Shown here piece after piece: positions 25,370 to 32,723 of a stretch of 64,000 nt of DNA; the first letter of the stretch is position 1, and each line of letters starts with the position of its first letter. The notes under the pieces were generated by a model, which saw only the letters and a program-made list of their open reading frames with translations, was not told the origin of the DNA and ran no database searches. This stretch comes from Granulicella sp. S156 (GTDB lineage: Bacteria > Acidobacteriota > Terriglobia > Terriglobales > Acidobacteriaceae): assembly GCF_009766105.1 (NCBI RefSeq), contig NZ_LMUH01000026.1, positions 833,489 through 897,488 on the forward strand. Direction: 5' to 3'. The position numbers and the translations under genes are program-made.

Positions 25370-25789
25370 TTAGCGATGGACGAAACGTCCGTGCTCCGCT
25401 TCGGTATGGTAGCTGCCACGCGCGTCACTGTAGTGGGTGGCGTGGAAGTTATGGAAGTGATCAGCGGGCTCACGGTAAGGTCCGCGACCGGGAAATCCGC
25501 CGTGATAGCCGAAGCGTGGGTCAAAGGCACGATTGACATGGCCATAGAAGGCAGGGCCATGATGCCAGGGTCCTGCACCGAGGAAGATGCCGCCGTTGAA
25601 CCATTCAGGGCCGTAGTAGCCGTAGGGAGCGCAGTTATAGGGAGCGTAGCCGTAGTAACCATAAGGGCAACCCGGAGCTGCCCCTATACCGACAACGATT
25701 TGAGCTTGAACGTGCGAAGTCGATTTGGGCACCAAGCCCAAGAAGAGAAACGCAAAGGCCGCGATGAGAGCGAATTTCAATCCGCGCAT
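25370..25789 (-). CDS. small exported CPYGYY-motif protein, paralogue 1
   Basis: A 139-residue protein of unknown function with a signal peptide ending VQAQ. The mature core is CPYGYYGYAPYNCAPYGYYGPEWF, here split as CPYGYYGYAPYN and CAPYGYYGPEWF, with two Cys. Then come GGIFLGAGPWHHG, a Gly/His/Phe-rich tail with FDPRFGYHGGFPGRGP, and a His-rich end. The start is ATG at 25789 (MRGLKFALIAAFAF), with GAGGTG upstream, rather than the earlier in-frame codon at 25849. It is the last of three tandem paralogues. Confidence 0.82.
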   Translation of the reverse strand: MRGLKFALIAAFAFLFLGLVPKSTSHVQAQIVVGIGAAPGCPYGYYGYAPYNCAPYGYYGPEWFNGGIFLGAGPWHHGPAFYGHVNRAFDPRFGYHGGFPGRGPYREPADHFHNFHATHYSDARGSYHTEAEHGRFVHR

Positions 25790-25857
25790 AAAACACCTCA
25801 GATGACTATGAATGCATTCGGAGATGGAAAGTTGTTCTGCGGACGACAAAAAAACCG

Positions 25858-26256
25858 CTAGCGCCCAGTGCGCTCTGGCGGACGAATGTGGCCCTGGCCA
25901 TCGCGCAGCTCGTTTCCTTGAAAACTGCTGAAGTTATCCGGAGGCGCCTGGAGAGGCCCATGTGCAGGGAACGGGCCCTGGTAGCCATTGCGGGGATCGA
26001 GGTGGTTGTTCACGTGCCCGGAGAAGTGCATAGGGCCTCGGAACCACGGGCCAGCGCCAAAAAACACGCCCTTAGGAAACCAGTCCGGACCATAGTAGCC
26101 ATAGGGCGCGCAGTTATACGGGGCGTAGTCGTAGTAACCGTACGGGCAAACCGGCGCGGGTCCGACAGCCAGGCGGGCTGAGATCTGGGCATGCGACTGC
26201 GGTGCTACAAACAGCAAGATCCCCGCGACGGCAAGAACGTAGTTGATTCCACGCAT
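25858..26256 (-). CDS. small exported CPYGYY-motif protein, paralogue 2
   Basis: A 132-residue protein with signal MRGINYVLAVAGILLFVAPQSHAQ. The core keeps CPYGYYDYAPYN, CAPYGYYGPDWF, GVFFGAGPWFRGPMHF, GHVNNHLDPRNGYQGPFPAHGP and the FSSFQGNELRDGQGH tail. GAGGTGTTCC stands before the ATG, as in paralogue 1. Spacing of 68 bases to paralogue 1 suggests one transcript. The function is unknown; the protein would be periplasmic or surface-exposed. Confidence 0.85.
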   Translation of the reverse strand: MRGINYVLAVAGILLFVAPQSHAQISARLAVGPAPVCPYGYYDYAPYNCAPYGYYGPDWFPKGVFFGAGPWFRGPMHFSGHVNNHLDPRNGYQGPFPAHGPLQAPPDNFSSFQGNELRDGQGHIRPPERTGR

Positions 26257-26313
26257 GGAACACCTCAGAGTTCGAGACTACATCGAAGCGCGAAAGCTGC
26301 TGTTCCCTCGATG

Positions 26314-26358
26314 CCCCTCCCTCCTGCGTCTCACGACGAGACGCAGGGGTGGGGAGGG
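26314..26358 (-). terminator. strong hairpin between paralogues 3 and 2
   Basis: A 10-bp stem CCTGCGTCTC / GAGACGCAGG with loop acgac is extended by CCCCTCCCT / GGTGGGGAGGG. It stands 11 bases after the stop of paralogue 3 on the minus strand. A T-tail is lacking, so it may end or stabilise the upstream message. Confidence 0.6.
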
Positions 26359-26369
26359 TTCGTCAGAGA

Positions 26370-26753
26370 CTAGCGAGTGTGTCCTCGACCGTCGCGCGAC
26401 TCGTTGCCCTTGAAGCTCTTGAAGTTGTCAGGATGTACCTGGGCAGGCCCATGTCCGGGCAACGCGCCTTTATAGCCATGCTGCGGGTCGAAGCGGTTGT
26501 TCACGTTGCCATGGAAGTTTGCCGGTCCATGGAACCACTTCCCTGCACCAATGAAGACGCCGCCGTTGAACCACTCCGGGCCGTAGTAACCGTACGGCGC
26601 ACAGTTATAGGGAGCGTAGTCGTAGTAGCCGTAAGGACAAGCCGGCGGGGGACCGATGTTGATGCCAACCGTGACCTGGGCATGGGACTGCGGAGCCGCA
26701 GCCAAAAAGAATACTGCCGATGCTGCTGCAAGAACGTACTTCATTCCACGCAT
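26370..26753 (-). CDS. small exported CPYGYY-motif protein, paralogue 3
   Basis: A 127-residue protein with signal MRGMKYVLAAASAVFFLAAAPQSHAQ. Conserved parts are CPYGYYDYAPYN, CAPYGYYGPEWF, GGVFIGAGKWFHGPANF, GNVNNRFDPQHGYKGALPGHGP and the FKSFKGNESRDGRGH tail. AGGAGG lies ten bases before the ATG. It is the promoter-proximal member of the array and closest to paralogue 2 in the tail. Confidence 0.85.
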   Translation of the reverse strand: MRGMKYVLAAASAVFFLAAAPQSHAQVTVGINIGPPPACPYGYYDYAPYNCAPYGYYGPEWFNGGVFIGAGKWFHGPANFHGNVNNRFDPQHGYKGALPGHGPAQVHPDNFKSFKGNESRDGRGHTR

Positions 26754-26865
26754 AGAAAATGCCTCCTGTTCGGGGAGACGGTCTACCGGGAGGGGATGTT
26801 TCCACCAGTGATGAGGGGACGATGAATTTTATTTTGTGGAAGATGGAAAGGGTTGCCTGGGGGTT

Positions 26866-27040
26866 TGTCGTCATCCTGGAGCCCCTTAGGGCGAAAGGAC
26901 ACCGCATTTGTACCACCACCAATGCGGGGGCCCTTCAGCTACGCTTCAGGATGACGACGAAAAACAAGCAACGGCAAAAACAAGAACAACAGCAGATTCC
27001 CTGCGGGAATGACAGAAAGAAAAGCAAGAACAGCAGCGAC
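26866..27040. repeat. dispersed repeat related to the MITE-like element
   Basis: GTCGTCATCCTGGAG at the left pairs with CTTCAGGATGACGACGAAAAAC near 26940-26960. The right half is followed by the CAACGGCAAAAAC tail, then GATTCCCTGCGGGAATGACAG (a GATTCCC/GGGAATGAC palindrome) and AAGAAAAGC. It fills the space between paralogue 3 and rluB. Confidence 0.75.
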
Positions 27041-27045
27041 AGCGG

Positions 27046-27969
27046 TTAAGACGTGCGCTTGCGAGCGGGTTTGTTGAAGCCGCGCTTCTTCGGGGGCACG
27101 GGCTTCTTCAACTGCGCGGCCTCGGGGAGGGTCTTTTTGCGTTCAACCTTTTTGCCGGCGGCGGCGCGGCTCAGTGCCTGTACTTCGCCGGTGGTCAGTT
27201 CGCGAAATCCGCCGGGGGGGACATCGAGCACCAACGCACCATAGCCGATGCGACGGATCTTTTCGACGTGGTGGCCGATCTCTTCAAACATCTTGCGCAA
27301 CTGGCGGTTGCGGCCCTCGGTCAGCGTCACTTCAAACCACGGGTTCTCACCGCGGCGTACCTGCTCGATCTTTGCGGGGTTCGTGAGCACGCGGTCGCGA
27401 CGGCCACTGCGCACTTCGTTGAGACGGCCGCGGTCGATCATGATGCCGCGGCGAAGCTGGTCGATAGCCTCGGCTGTCGGCGAGCCTGAGACTTTGACGA
27501 GATAGGTCTTCTCGACGCCGGCAGCGGCCTTGGAGAGCCGGTTGGCGAGCTCGCCGTCGTTGGTCATCAACAGCAGGCCTTCGCTCAGATAGTCGAGGCG
27601 GCCGACGGGATAGAGGCGTGGGAGCTTGCTGTGTTCGCCGGCGGACTTCTTCTGGGCGTCCTGGCCGAGGAGCTGCATGACGGTGGGGCGATGCTCGGGA
27701 TCGTCCAGCGTGGTGACGTAGCCGCGCGGCTTGTTGAGCATGAAGTAGCGCTGCGGCTCGGGGCCGTGCAGCAGCTTGCCGTCGACACGGATATGATCGC
27801 GCGTGGCGTCGGCACGGGTGCCGAGCTCGGTGACGATCTGGCCGTTCACCTGCACGCGGCCTTCGAGGATGATCGTCTCCGCGGCGCGGCGGCTGGCGAT
27901 GCCCGCCTGGGCGAGGATTTTTTGTAAGCGGTCGCCTTTAGGTGCGGCGTCTTTGGGCTCGGGGTTCAT
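27046..27969 (-). CDS. rluB: 23S rRNA pseudouridine synthase RluB/RsuA family
   Basis: A 307-residue protein. An S4 RNA-binding domain occupies about 13-60 (RLQKILAQAGIASRRAAETII), followed by the TruA/RsuA-fold catalytic domain with Asp126 in PVGRLDYLSEGLLLMTNDG, then EKTYLVKVSG and EGRNRQLRKMFEEIGH. A basic Lys/Pro-rich tail (KKPVPPKKRGFNKPARKRTS) extends beyond the catalytic domain. It isomerises a uridine in 23S rRNA. RluB is preferred over RsuA or RluE on overall architecture and tail. Confidence 0.9.
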   Translation of the reverse strand: MNPEPKDAAPKGDRLQKILAQAGIASRRAAETIILEGRVQVNGQIVTELGTRADATRDHIRVDGKLLHGPEPQRYFMLNKPRGYVTTLDDPEHRPTVMQLLGQDAQKKSAGEHSKLPRLYPVGRLDYLSEGLLLMTNDGELANRLSKAAAGVEKTYLVKVSGSPTAEAIDQLRRGIMIDRGRLNEVRSGRRDRVLTNPAKIEQVRRGENPWFEVTLTEGRNRQLRKMFEEIGHHVEKIRRIGYGALVLDVPPGGFRELTTGEVQALSRAAAGKKVERKKTLPEAAQLKKPVPPKKRGFNKPARKRTS

Positions 27970-28202
27970 AGACTCTTTAGTCTATCGCCTCTGCCATGCG
28001 GAGAAGGCCAGAAACCCGAAGAATACCGCTCTAGAGCATTTTCCCTATTGCTGCGAATCGGATGAGTGCCGTTCTGCAGTTTTTATAAATCGTCACAACT
28101 TTTAATTGGACTTCCCCCTGCATTCGGATGCTTCATAGAAGCCAACTTCTAAACACCCATAACGAACGCGGAGTTCGGCAACATCCGCAACAGGAGACGG
28201 TC

Positions 28203-29111
28203 ATGGCCAAATTTTGTACGCAATGTGGATCTCAGGCAGACGACACGGCGACGGCCTGTGGCAGTTGTGGAACGCCGTTTGCGCCAGCTCCCGGGCAGGG
28301 GTACGCGCAAGGCGCTCCGCCGCCGGGCTATATACCGCCTCAGCCGCAAGGCTATCCGCCGCCACAACAGGGCTACCAGCAACAGGGCCATCCTCCACCG
28401 CAGCAGCAAAGTTATCCGCCTCCACAGGGGTATCCCGGAACAGCTCCGAAGAAGTCAGGCTCGGCGGTGAAGTGGATCCTTGGGATTCTGCTGTTTCTGT
28501 TTCTCTGCGTTGTGCTGGTGGTCGGAGGTTTGTTTTATCTGGCGCACAAGGTGAAGAGCAAGATCGAGGCAGTGACCGGGCCGGGCGGGTTCTCGACGAC
28601 GGTAGGTGAGGCGGTTACGGGCGATACCTGCCGCTTCCTCAGTGCGGCGGATGTCGGCTCGGCGATTGGAGTGCCGATCGTTTCGACGAAGCAGACCGGA
28701 ACCGGCTGCGAGTACTTCGCCAAGGGCACTCCCGGCGAGATGAATAGCAAGCACATGGAAGCCACACTCAAGCAGCGCGGTGGCGACAACCAACAGCAGG
28801 AGATGATTCAGAAGATGATGCTCGGCGGTCTTGCGCAGAATGGGACGACGGAAGATGCCACTACGATCGTGCTGAAGTACGACATCGATCCCAACTCGGC
28901 CCGCACGCAGATGAAGATCAACAAGAAGCTGATGGGCCATGCGACGGCAGCGCAGGAGTTCACGGGCATCGGGGATGAAGCGTTCGATATGTCGGGGGCG
29001 ATGATGATGGTGCGTAAGGGCGATCGATTGATTCGCATTACGTACCCAGCATGCCCTTGCGGCACGGATGCGATTAAGCCGTTGGCGAAGAAGCTGGCGG
29101 ATCAGTTGTGA
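28203..29111 (+). CDS. zinc-ribbon membrane protein of unknown function
   Basis: A 302-residue protein. It opens with a zinc ribbon (FCTQCGSQADDTATACGSCGTPF, two CxxC pairs). A Pro/Gln/Tyr-rich linker with YPPPQ-type repeats (about 30-95) leads to one membrane helix (WILGILLFLFLCVVLVVGGLF). The C-terminal domain of about 170 residues is probably outside the membrane and contains DTCRFLSAADVGSAIGVPI, which resembles DUF3558-like sensor folds. The start is ATG at 28203, with AGGAGA just upstream; an in-frame ATG at 28128 lacks one. The role is unknown. Confidence 0.75.
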   Translation: MAKFCTQCGSQADDTATACGSCGTPFAPAPGQGYAQGAPPPGYIPPQPQGYPPPQQGYQQQGHPPPQQQSYPPPQGYPGTAPKKSGSAVKWILGILLFLFLCVVLVVGGLFYLAHKVKSKIEAVTGPGGFSTTVGEAVTGDTCRFLSAADVGSAIGVPIVSTKQTGTGCEYFAKGTPGEMNSKHMEATLKQRGGDNQQQEMIQKMMLGGLAQNGTTEDATTIVLKYDIDPNSARTQMKINKKLMGHATAAQEFTGIGDEAFDMSGAMMMVRKGDRLIRITYPACPCGTDAIKPLAKKLADQL

Positions 29112-29149
29112 GGGGTGACGGCGCAAAGCGCGATGCGAATGCTAGCGCG

Positions 29150-29291
29150 TTTCCCGTACAGGTGTAGAGCGGCGGGACAGCGGTGTGCCAGTTGGAACAT
29201 CGAGAGAAGGCGTACGTCGGGCAGGAGCGGTCGGGCGGTCGCCCGATGCCCACCTTAGGCGCAAAAAACGCGCCGAAGATGGGGCACCCGG
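29150..29291. repeat. dispersed 0.14-kb extragenic repeat, copy 1
   Basis: It matches 49461-49603 over most of its length: TTTCCCGTACAGGTGTAG, AAGGCGTAC, GGCAGGAGCGGTCGGGC, TCGCCCGATGCCCACCTTAGG and CGCCGAAGATGGGGCACCCGG. Internal pairs CGGGCGGTCGCCCG and GGGCA..TGCCC give a hairpin. It ends two bases before the scpB stop codon. Confidence 0.85.
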
Positions 29292-29293
29292 CC

Positions 29294-30463
29294 TTAGCCT
29301 TCGTCGTTAATGTCTTTATCGTTGCGACCTTCGTCGCTACGGTCATCGTTCACATCGTCCTCATCGCTGCTGTCGCCGTCGGCTTGTGGTTCGCTGGCCG
29401 GTTCGACATGGTGCGGGTCGGCGTGCTCGTGGTTGTGGCCCTCGGGCTTGGTTGAGTCGTCGCTGATCAGCTCTTCTACGCTTTCATGCAGGGTAGTGGT
29501 CGGCTCGGGAGCGGAGTTGATCTCGTCCAGACTGGTGGGCGTGCCGCCGTTAGGGTCTTCCATGGGAATCTCCTCCTGCACGGGCTCGTTGTCGGCGAGT
29601 TCGCCGGCCATCTTCTCAAACTCTTCGATGCTGGGAAGCTCGTTGATGTCTTTGAGGCCGAAGCGGACGAGGAAGTCCTTGGTCGTCTTGTAGAGCATGG
29701 GCCGCCCAATGACCTGCTTGCGGCCGGCGGTGACGACCAGCTTGCGCGCCATCAAGGAGCCAAGCACGCCGCCGGAGTCGACGCCGCGAATCTCGGAGAC
29801 TTCGGGAGCCGTGACCGGCTGCTTGTAGGCGACGACAGCGAGCGTCTCGAGTGCCTGCAGAGAGAGCTTGAGTGGCGGTTTGAGGGACTTGACGAAGCCG
29901 CGGACCGCATCGTGATACTCAGGCTTGGTGGCGAGACGGAAGCCGCCCGCAACCTCGCGGATCTCAAGCCCGCGGTCGTTGTTGACGTAGTCGGCGATGA
30001 GCTGGTCGAGCAGCGAACGGAAGTATTCGCGCAGCTTGCGCTCGCGTTCGCGGGCGAGCTTCTTTTCGTCGACCGTGGGAGCGTCGCGGGCGGGCTCGGG
30101 CTGAGCTTCGACCGAAGGCTCTGTTTCAGCAGAGGGCTCTGTTTCGGCCGGGGGTTGCCCTTCGGCTACCGGCTCTGTTTCTGTCGGGAGCGCAGGATCG
30201 CTGGTCTCGGAGGGAGTATCGGTTTCCGGGGCCAGTTCGCCAGAGGGTTCCTCGATTGGATCCCCAGGTTCGATCAGCGTCTCGGCGTTCAGGGCGTCGG
30301 GATCGTTGGCAGAACCCTCGTCCAGAGCCAGCGACTGCTGCTGCGACTCAAGGGCGTCGAGTTCGGCCTGACCTTCTTCGCCCAGCAGGCCGGTGAGTTG
30401 AGCAAGCGTCACGGGCTCTTCGGACGCGTAGATGACAGCTTCGATCTTGGCTTTAAGACTCAT
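29294..30463 (-). CDS. scpB: chromosome segregation and condensation protein ScpB with acidic insert and tail
   Basis: A protein of about 389 residues; typical ScpB is about 180-250. The first winged-helix begins MSLKAKIEAVIYASEEPVTLAQLTGLLGEE. It is interrupted by an acidic, Pro/Glu/Thr-rich insert of about 95 residues (about 36-130). It resumes at KLREYFRSLLDQLIADYV and runs through EVAGGFRLATKPEY, LETLAVVAYKQPVTAPEVSEIRG and the second winged helix VIGRPMLYKTTKDFLVRFGL. A second acidic His/Asp/Glu-rich tail of about 90 residues follows. ScpB binds SMC-ScpA. The start is ATG at 30463, at the base of a hairpin with no ribosome site. Confidence 0.9.
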   Translation of the reverse strand: MSLKAKIEAVIYASEEPVTLAQLTGLLGEEGQAELDALESQQQSLALDEGSANDPDALNAETLIEPGDPIEEPSGELAPETDTPSETSDPALPTETEPVAEGQPPAETEPSAETEPSVEAQPEPARDAPTVDEKKLARERERKLREYFRSLLDQLIADYVNNDRGLEIREVAGGFRLATKPEYHDAVRGFVKSLKPPLKLSLQALETLAVVAYKQPVTAPEVSEIRGVDSGGVLGSLMARKLVVTAGRKQVIGRPMLYKTTKDFLVRFGLKDINELPSIEEFEKMAGELADNEPVQEEIPMEDPNGGTPTSLDEINSAPEPTTTLHESVEELISDDSTKPEGHNHEHADPHHVEPASEPQADGDSSDEDDVNDDRSDEGRNDKDINDEG

Positions 30464-30499
30464 GGGGTGCAGGCATGAGTGTATCAATCCCTGCACCCC
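30464..30499 (-). promoter_or_regulatory. hairpin directly upstream of the scpB start codon
   Basis: A 10-bp perfect stem (GGGGTGCAGG / CCTGCACCCC) with a 16-base loop ends exactly at the base before the scpB ATG. It could end the upstream SDR transcript or control access to the scpB start. Confidence 0.5.
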
Positions 30500-30517
30500 G
30501 TGCGCTTGGTTACTGGC

Positions 30518-31282
30518 TTAGTGTGCCCCGTTGATCATCGCGAAGACCTTGGTGGCCTGCGGGGCCACGCTGGAGTCGTGCAGGAACTGGGCGTTGGCGA
30601 TGGGTAGCTCTTCCCCGTCAGTAGCGAGCGCGGCCATGGCGGCGGTGGTGAAGTCCGCCAGCGGCAGGGGCTTCATGTCGCCGTGCTCGGCCTGCTCCGG
30701 CTGGGCTGCGGCGAGGTCGGTCGCGACCCAGGGTGGAGCGAGTTCGATGACGCGCACCGAGGTCTCGCGCAGCTGGTGGCGCAACGACATGGTGAAGGAG
30801 TGAACGAACGCCTTGGTCGCGCAGTAGACCGGATAGACCGCCATTGGCGTGAAGGCCAGCCCAGAGGTGAGGTTGACGATCGTCGCCGCGGGCTGCTGCT
30901 TCAGGTGCGGCAGAAAGGCGGCGCTGACACGCAAAATGCCGAGGATGTTGGTATCGATCTCGGAGGCTACGCTGGTCTCGTCAAGCACGGCCTGGGTTGC
31001 GAAGTTGTGCTGCCACTGCACGCCGGCGTTGTTGATGACCACGTTCAGGGTGGGAAAGCGCTGCGTCAGCTCTGCGGTTCCGGCGGTGATGCTCTCGGGC
31101 GAGGCTGCGTCAAAGACGATGAATTCCATGCCGGGGTTGGCGGCGGCGGTGGCGGCGAGAACGCTCTCGCGACGGCCACCGATGATGACCTTGTTGCCCA
31201 GCTTATGGAAGGCTTCGGCGAGGCCGCGACCGATTCCGGAACCGCCGCCGGTGATGAAGATGGTGTTGCCTGTGGTGTTCAT
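30518..31282 (-). CDS. short-chain dehydrogenase/reductase (DltE-like)
   Basis: A 254-residue classical SDR: cofactor motif TGGGSGIGRGLA at about 12-23, NNAGVQW at about 84, catalytic Ser in NLTSGLAF and the YxxxK pair in YPVYCATKAFVHSF. It is closest in style to DltE-type oxidoreductases. The substrate is unknown. It is divergent from an HxlR regulator 104 bases away with a shared inverted repeat, so it is probably induced through that regulator by an aldehyde, quinone or similar stress. Confidence 0.88.
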   Translation of the reverse strand: MNTTGNTIFITGGGSGIGRGLAEAFHKLGNKVIIGGRRESVLAATAAANPGMEFIVFDAASPESITAGTAELTQRFPTLNVVINNAGVQWQHNFATQAVLDETSVASEIDTNILGILRVSAAFLPHLKQQPAATIVNLTSGLAFTPMAVYPVYCATKAFVHSFTMSLRHQLRETSVRVIELAPPWVATDLAAAQPEQAEHGDMKPLPLADFTTAAMAALATDGEELPIANAQFLHDSSVAPQATKVFAMINGAH

Positions 31283-31323
31283 GTTTCTGTCTCCTTGAGA
31301 TACAGTAAAACTGACACTCTCCT

Positions 31324-31360
31324 TTGGGAAGTAGGCACTTTATTGTTCTGTACTTACCAA
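31324..31360. promoter_or_regulatory. candidate HxlR operator
   Basis: TTGGGAAGTA (31324-31333) and TACTTACCAA (31351-31360) form an inverted repeat with one mismatch and a 17-base spacer, in the space between the divergent SDR and HxlR genes. HxlR-family proteins commonly bind TACTTAC-type palindromes in divergent promoters. Confidence 0.6.
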
Positions 31361-31386
31361 ATGGAAACCTTGAAAGGATACCTGCT

Positions 31387-31776
31387 ATGACCGACGTTCT
31401 GGAGCATACAGCGGCGCTTGAACAGATGGTGCGCGAGATGATCGACGCGGTCGCCGACCGCTGGACGATGTTGGTGCTGGAGGCGTTGGAGGAGCACGGC
31501 GAGGTGCGCTTTACGAGGCTGGCGGAGCTGGTCGGCGGCGTGAGCCAGAAGATGCTGACCAAGACACTACGCCAGATGGAGCGTGATGGTCTGGTCGTGC
31601 GGACGGTGCATCCGGTGATCCCGCCGCATGTGGAGTATCGGCTGACCGACATGGGGTTGAGTCTTTCGGAGGCGTTCTGCGGGGTATGGCAGTGGGTGGA
31701 GGCGCATCAGGAGCGAGTGCAGGTGGCGCGAGAGGAATTCGATGCGCGTCCGAAGGTGATGGTGGCGGCGAAGTGA
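31387..31776 (+). CDS. HxlR-family transcriptional regulator
   Basis: A 129-residue winged-helix protein with the family signature DRWTMLVLEALEEHGEVRFTRLAELVGGVSQKMLTKTLRQMERDGLVVR and VEYRLTDMGLSL (quoted in parts across about 25-95: FTRLAELVGGVSQKML, LRQMERDGLVVR). It lacks the N-terminal Cys typical of redox-sensing HxlR members, so its signal is unclear. ATG at 31387 was chosen over an upstream in-frame codon because the signature then starts at the normal distance. It probably controls the divergent SDR gene. Confidence 0.88.
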   Translation: MTDVLEHTAALEQMVREMIDAVADRWTMLVLEALEEHGEVRFTRLAELVGGVSQKMLTKTLRQMERDGLVVRTVHPVIPPHVEYRLTDMGLSLSEAFCGVWQWVEAHQERVQVAREEFDARPKVMVAAK

Positions 31777-31795
31777 TTGGTTTGTATGGGGCAGT

Positions 31796-32422
31796 TCAAT
31801 GTGACGAAAGAATCGAAGCAAAGATCGTTGCCAGTGGTCCAGAATCGCCATGCATTACAGCTCGGTCGCGCGCCGCGAAGAGCTGCTCGCGAAGCCGCTC
31901 TTCGGCGGCCAGGATGCCCCAATCGAGCTGGTAGCCTGCGGTGCGGGCCAATTCTGAGAAAAACAGGCGTAATGTGCGGCTGTTTCCTTCGCGGAATGGG
32001 TGAACCGCATCGAGTTCGCCATAAAAATGCGCTGTCCGTTCAGCAAAAGTTTGCGGCGAAAGGTTTACGAGGTAGTTTTCCGCTGCGAGGCGACGAAAGA
32101 GCAAATCAATTTGTTCGGAGATAAAGGCTGAATCGCCATAGACGACGGCGTAGCCGCTGGCACGGACTTTGGTCATACGGCCGGTATGGACGCGGAGCTG
32201 ACCTGCGAAGGGATAGAGCTTGCCGAAGAGTGTGTGGTGGATCAAAAGCAGTTGCGAAAGGTCGTGCGGCGCACCGGGGAGTTGAGCGAAAAGTTGATCA
32301 CTGCGGAGTCCTACAATCCGCATTTCTGCCAGTTCGAGCAATTCACTATCTGTGATGTGGAGAAGATTCCGGAGAACAGACGTTCCGGGATAACAGTATG
32401 GATCTGAGAACGCCTGCTTCAC
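31796..32422 (-). CDS. Fic-domain AMP-transferase (FicT/VbhT-like toxin)
   Basis: A 208-residue protein. The N-terminus has DPYCYPGTSVLRNLL, typical of stand-alone Fic toxins. The flap region is TKVRASGYAVVYGDSAFI, and the active motif HPFREGNSRTLR at 141-152 keeps the catalytic His141, anion-binding GN and Arg but has Ser where the consensus has Gly. Fic toxins AMPylate targets such as DNA gyrase. The start is GTG at 32422, overlapping the antitoxin stop by four bases (GTGA). It is tail-to-tail with the HxlR gene. Confidence 0.9.
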   Translation of the reverse strand: MKQAFSDPYCYPGTSVLRNLLHITDSELLELAEMRIVGLRSDQLFAQLPGAPHDLSQLLLIHHTLFGKLYPFAGQLRVHTGRMTKVRASGYAVVYGDSAFISEQIDLLFRRLAAENYLVNLSPQTFAERTAHFYGELDAVHPFREGNSRTLRLFFSELARTAGYQLDWGILAAEERLREQLFAARDRAVMHGDSGPLATIFASILSSH

Positions 32423-32634
32423 GCTGCTGAATCGCGCCGGATAGCTGTCACGGAAAGAACTGCAGCCTCAACAGCCTGGTCGAAATCGATTTTCCCGGCG
32501 AGAACATCGGCCTTCAGCGACCGATAAACTTCATCCGCCACCGGATCGAAACCTTCCAGTTTCATATTGGCCTCTCCTAACGAAAAAGCGTCTTCCAACT
32601 GCTTCCGATTTACGGGACTTTTGCTGGCAATCAT
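32419..32634 (-). CDS. VbhA-type Fic antitoxin
   Basis: A 71-residue protein ahead of the Fic gene. NMKLEGFDPVADE at 23-35 matches the inhibitory helix of VbhA-class antitoxins ([S/T]xxxE[G/N]); Glu27-Gly28 are kept, but the Ser/Thr position is Asn23. In the family, the Glu pairs with the Fic arginine and blocks ATP placement. The C-terminal helix ADVLAGKIDFDQAVEAAV fits the VbhA domain. GGGAGA lies five bases before the ATG. Confidence 0.85.
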   Translation of the reverse strand: MIASKSPVNRKQLEDAFSLGEANMKLEGFDPVADEVYRSLKADVLAGKIDFDQAVEAAVLSVTAIRRDSAA

Positions 32635-32723
32635 GGTGATCTCCCAGGGAAATACCTGTTTCCATTATAGATGTTTGCGCGACATCTTTCCGCCCCTCGA
32701 CCCAAGCTCTACACTGGAAAGCT

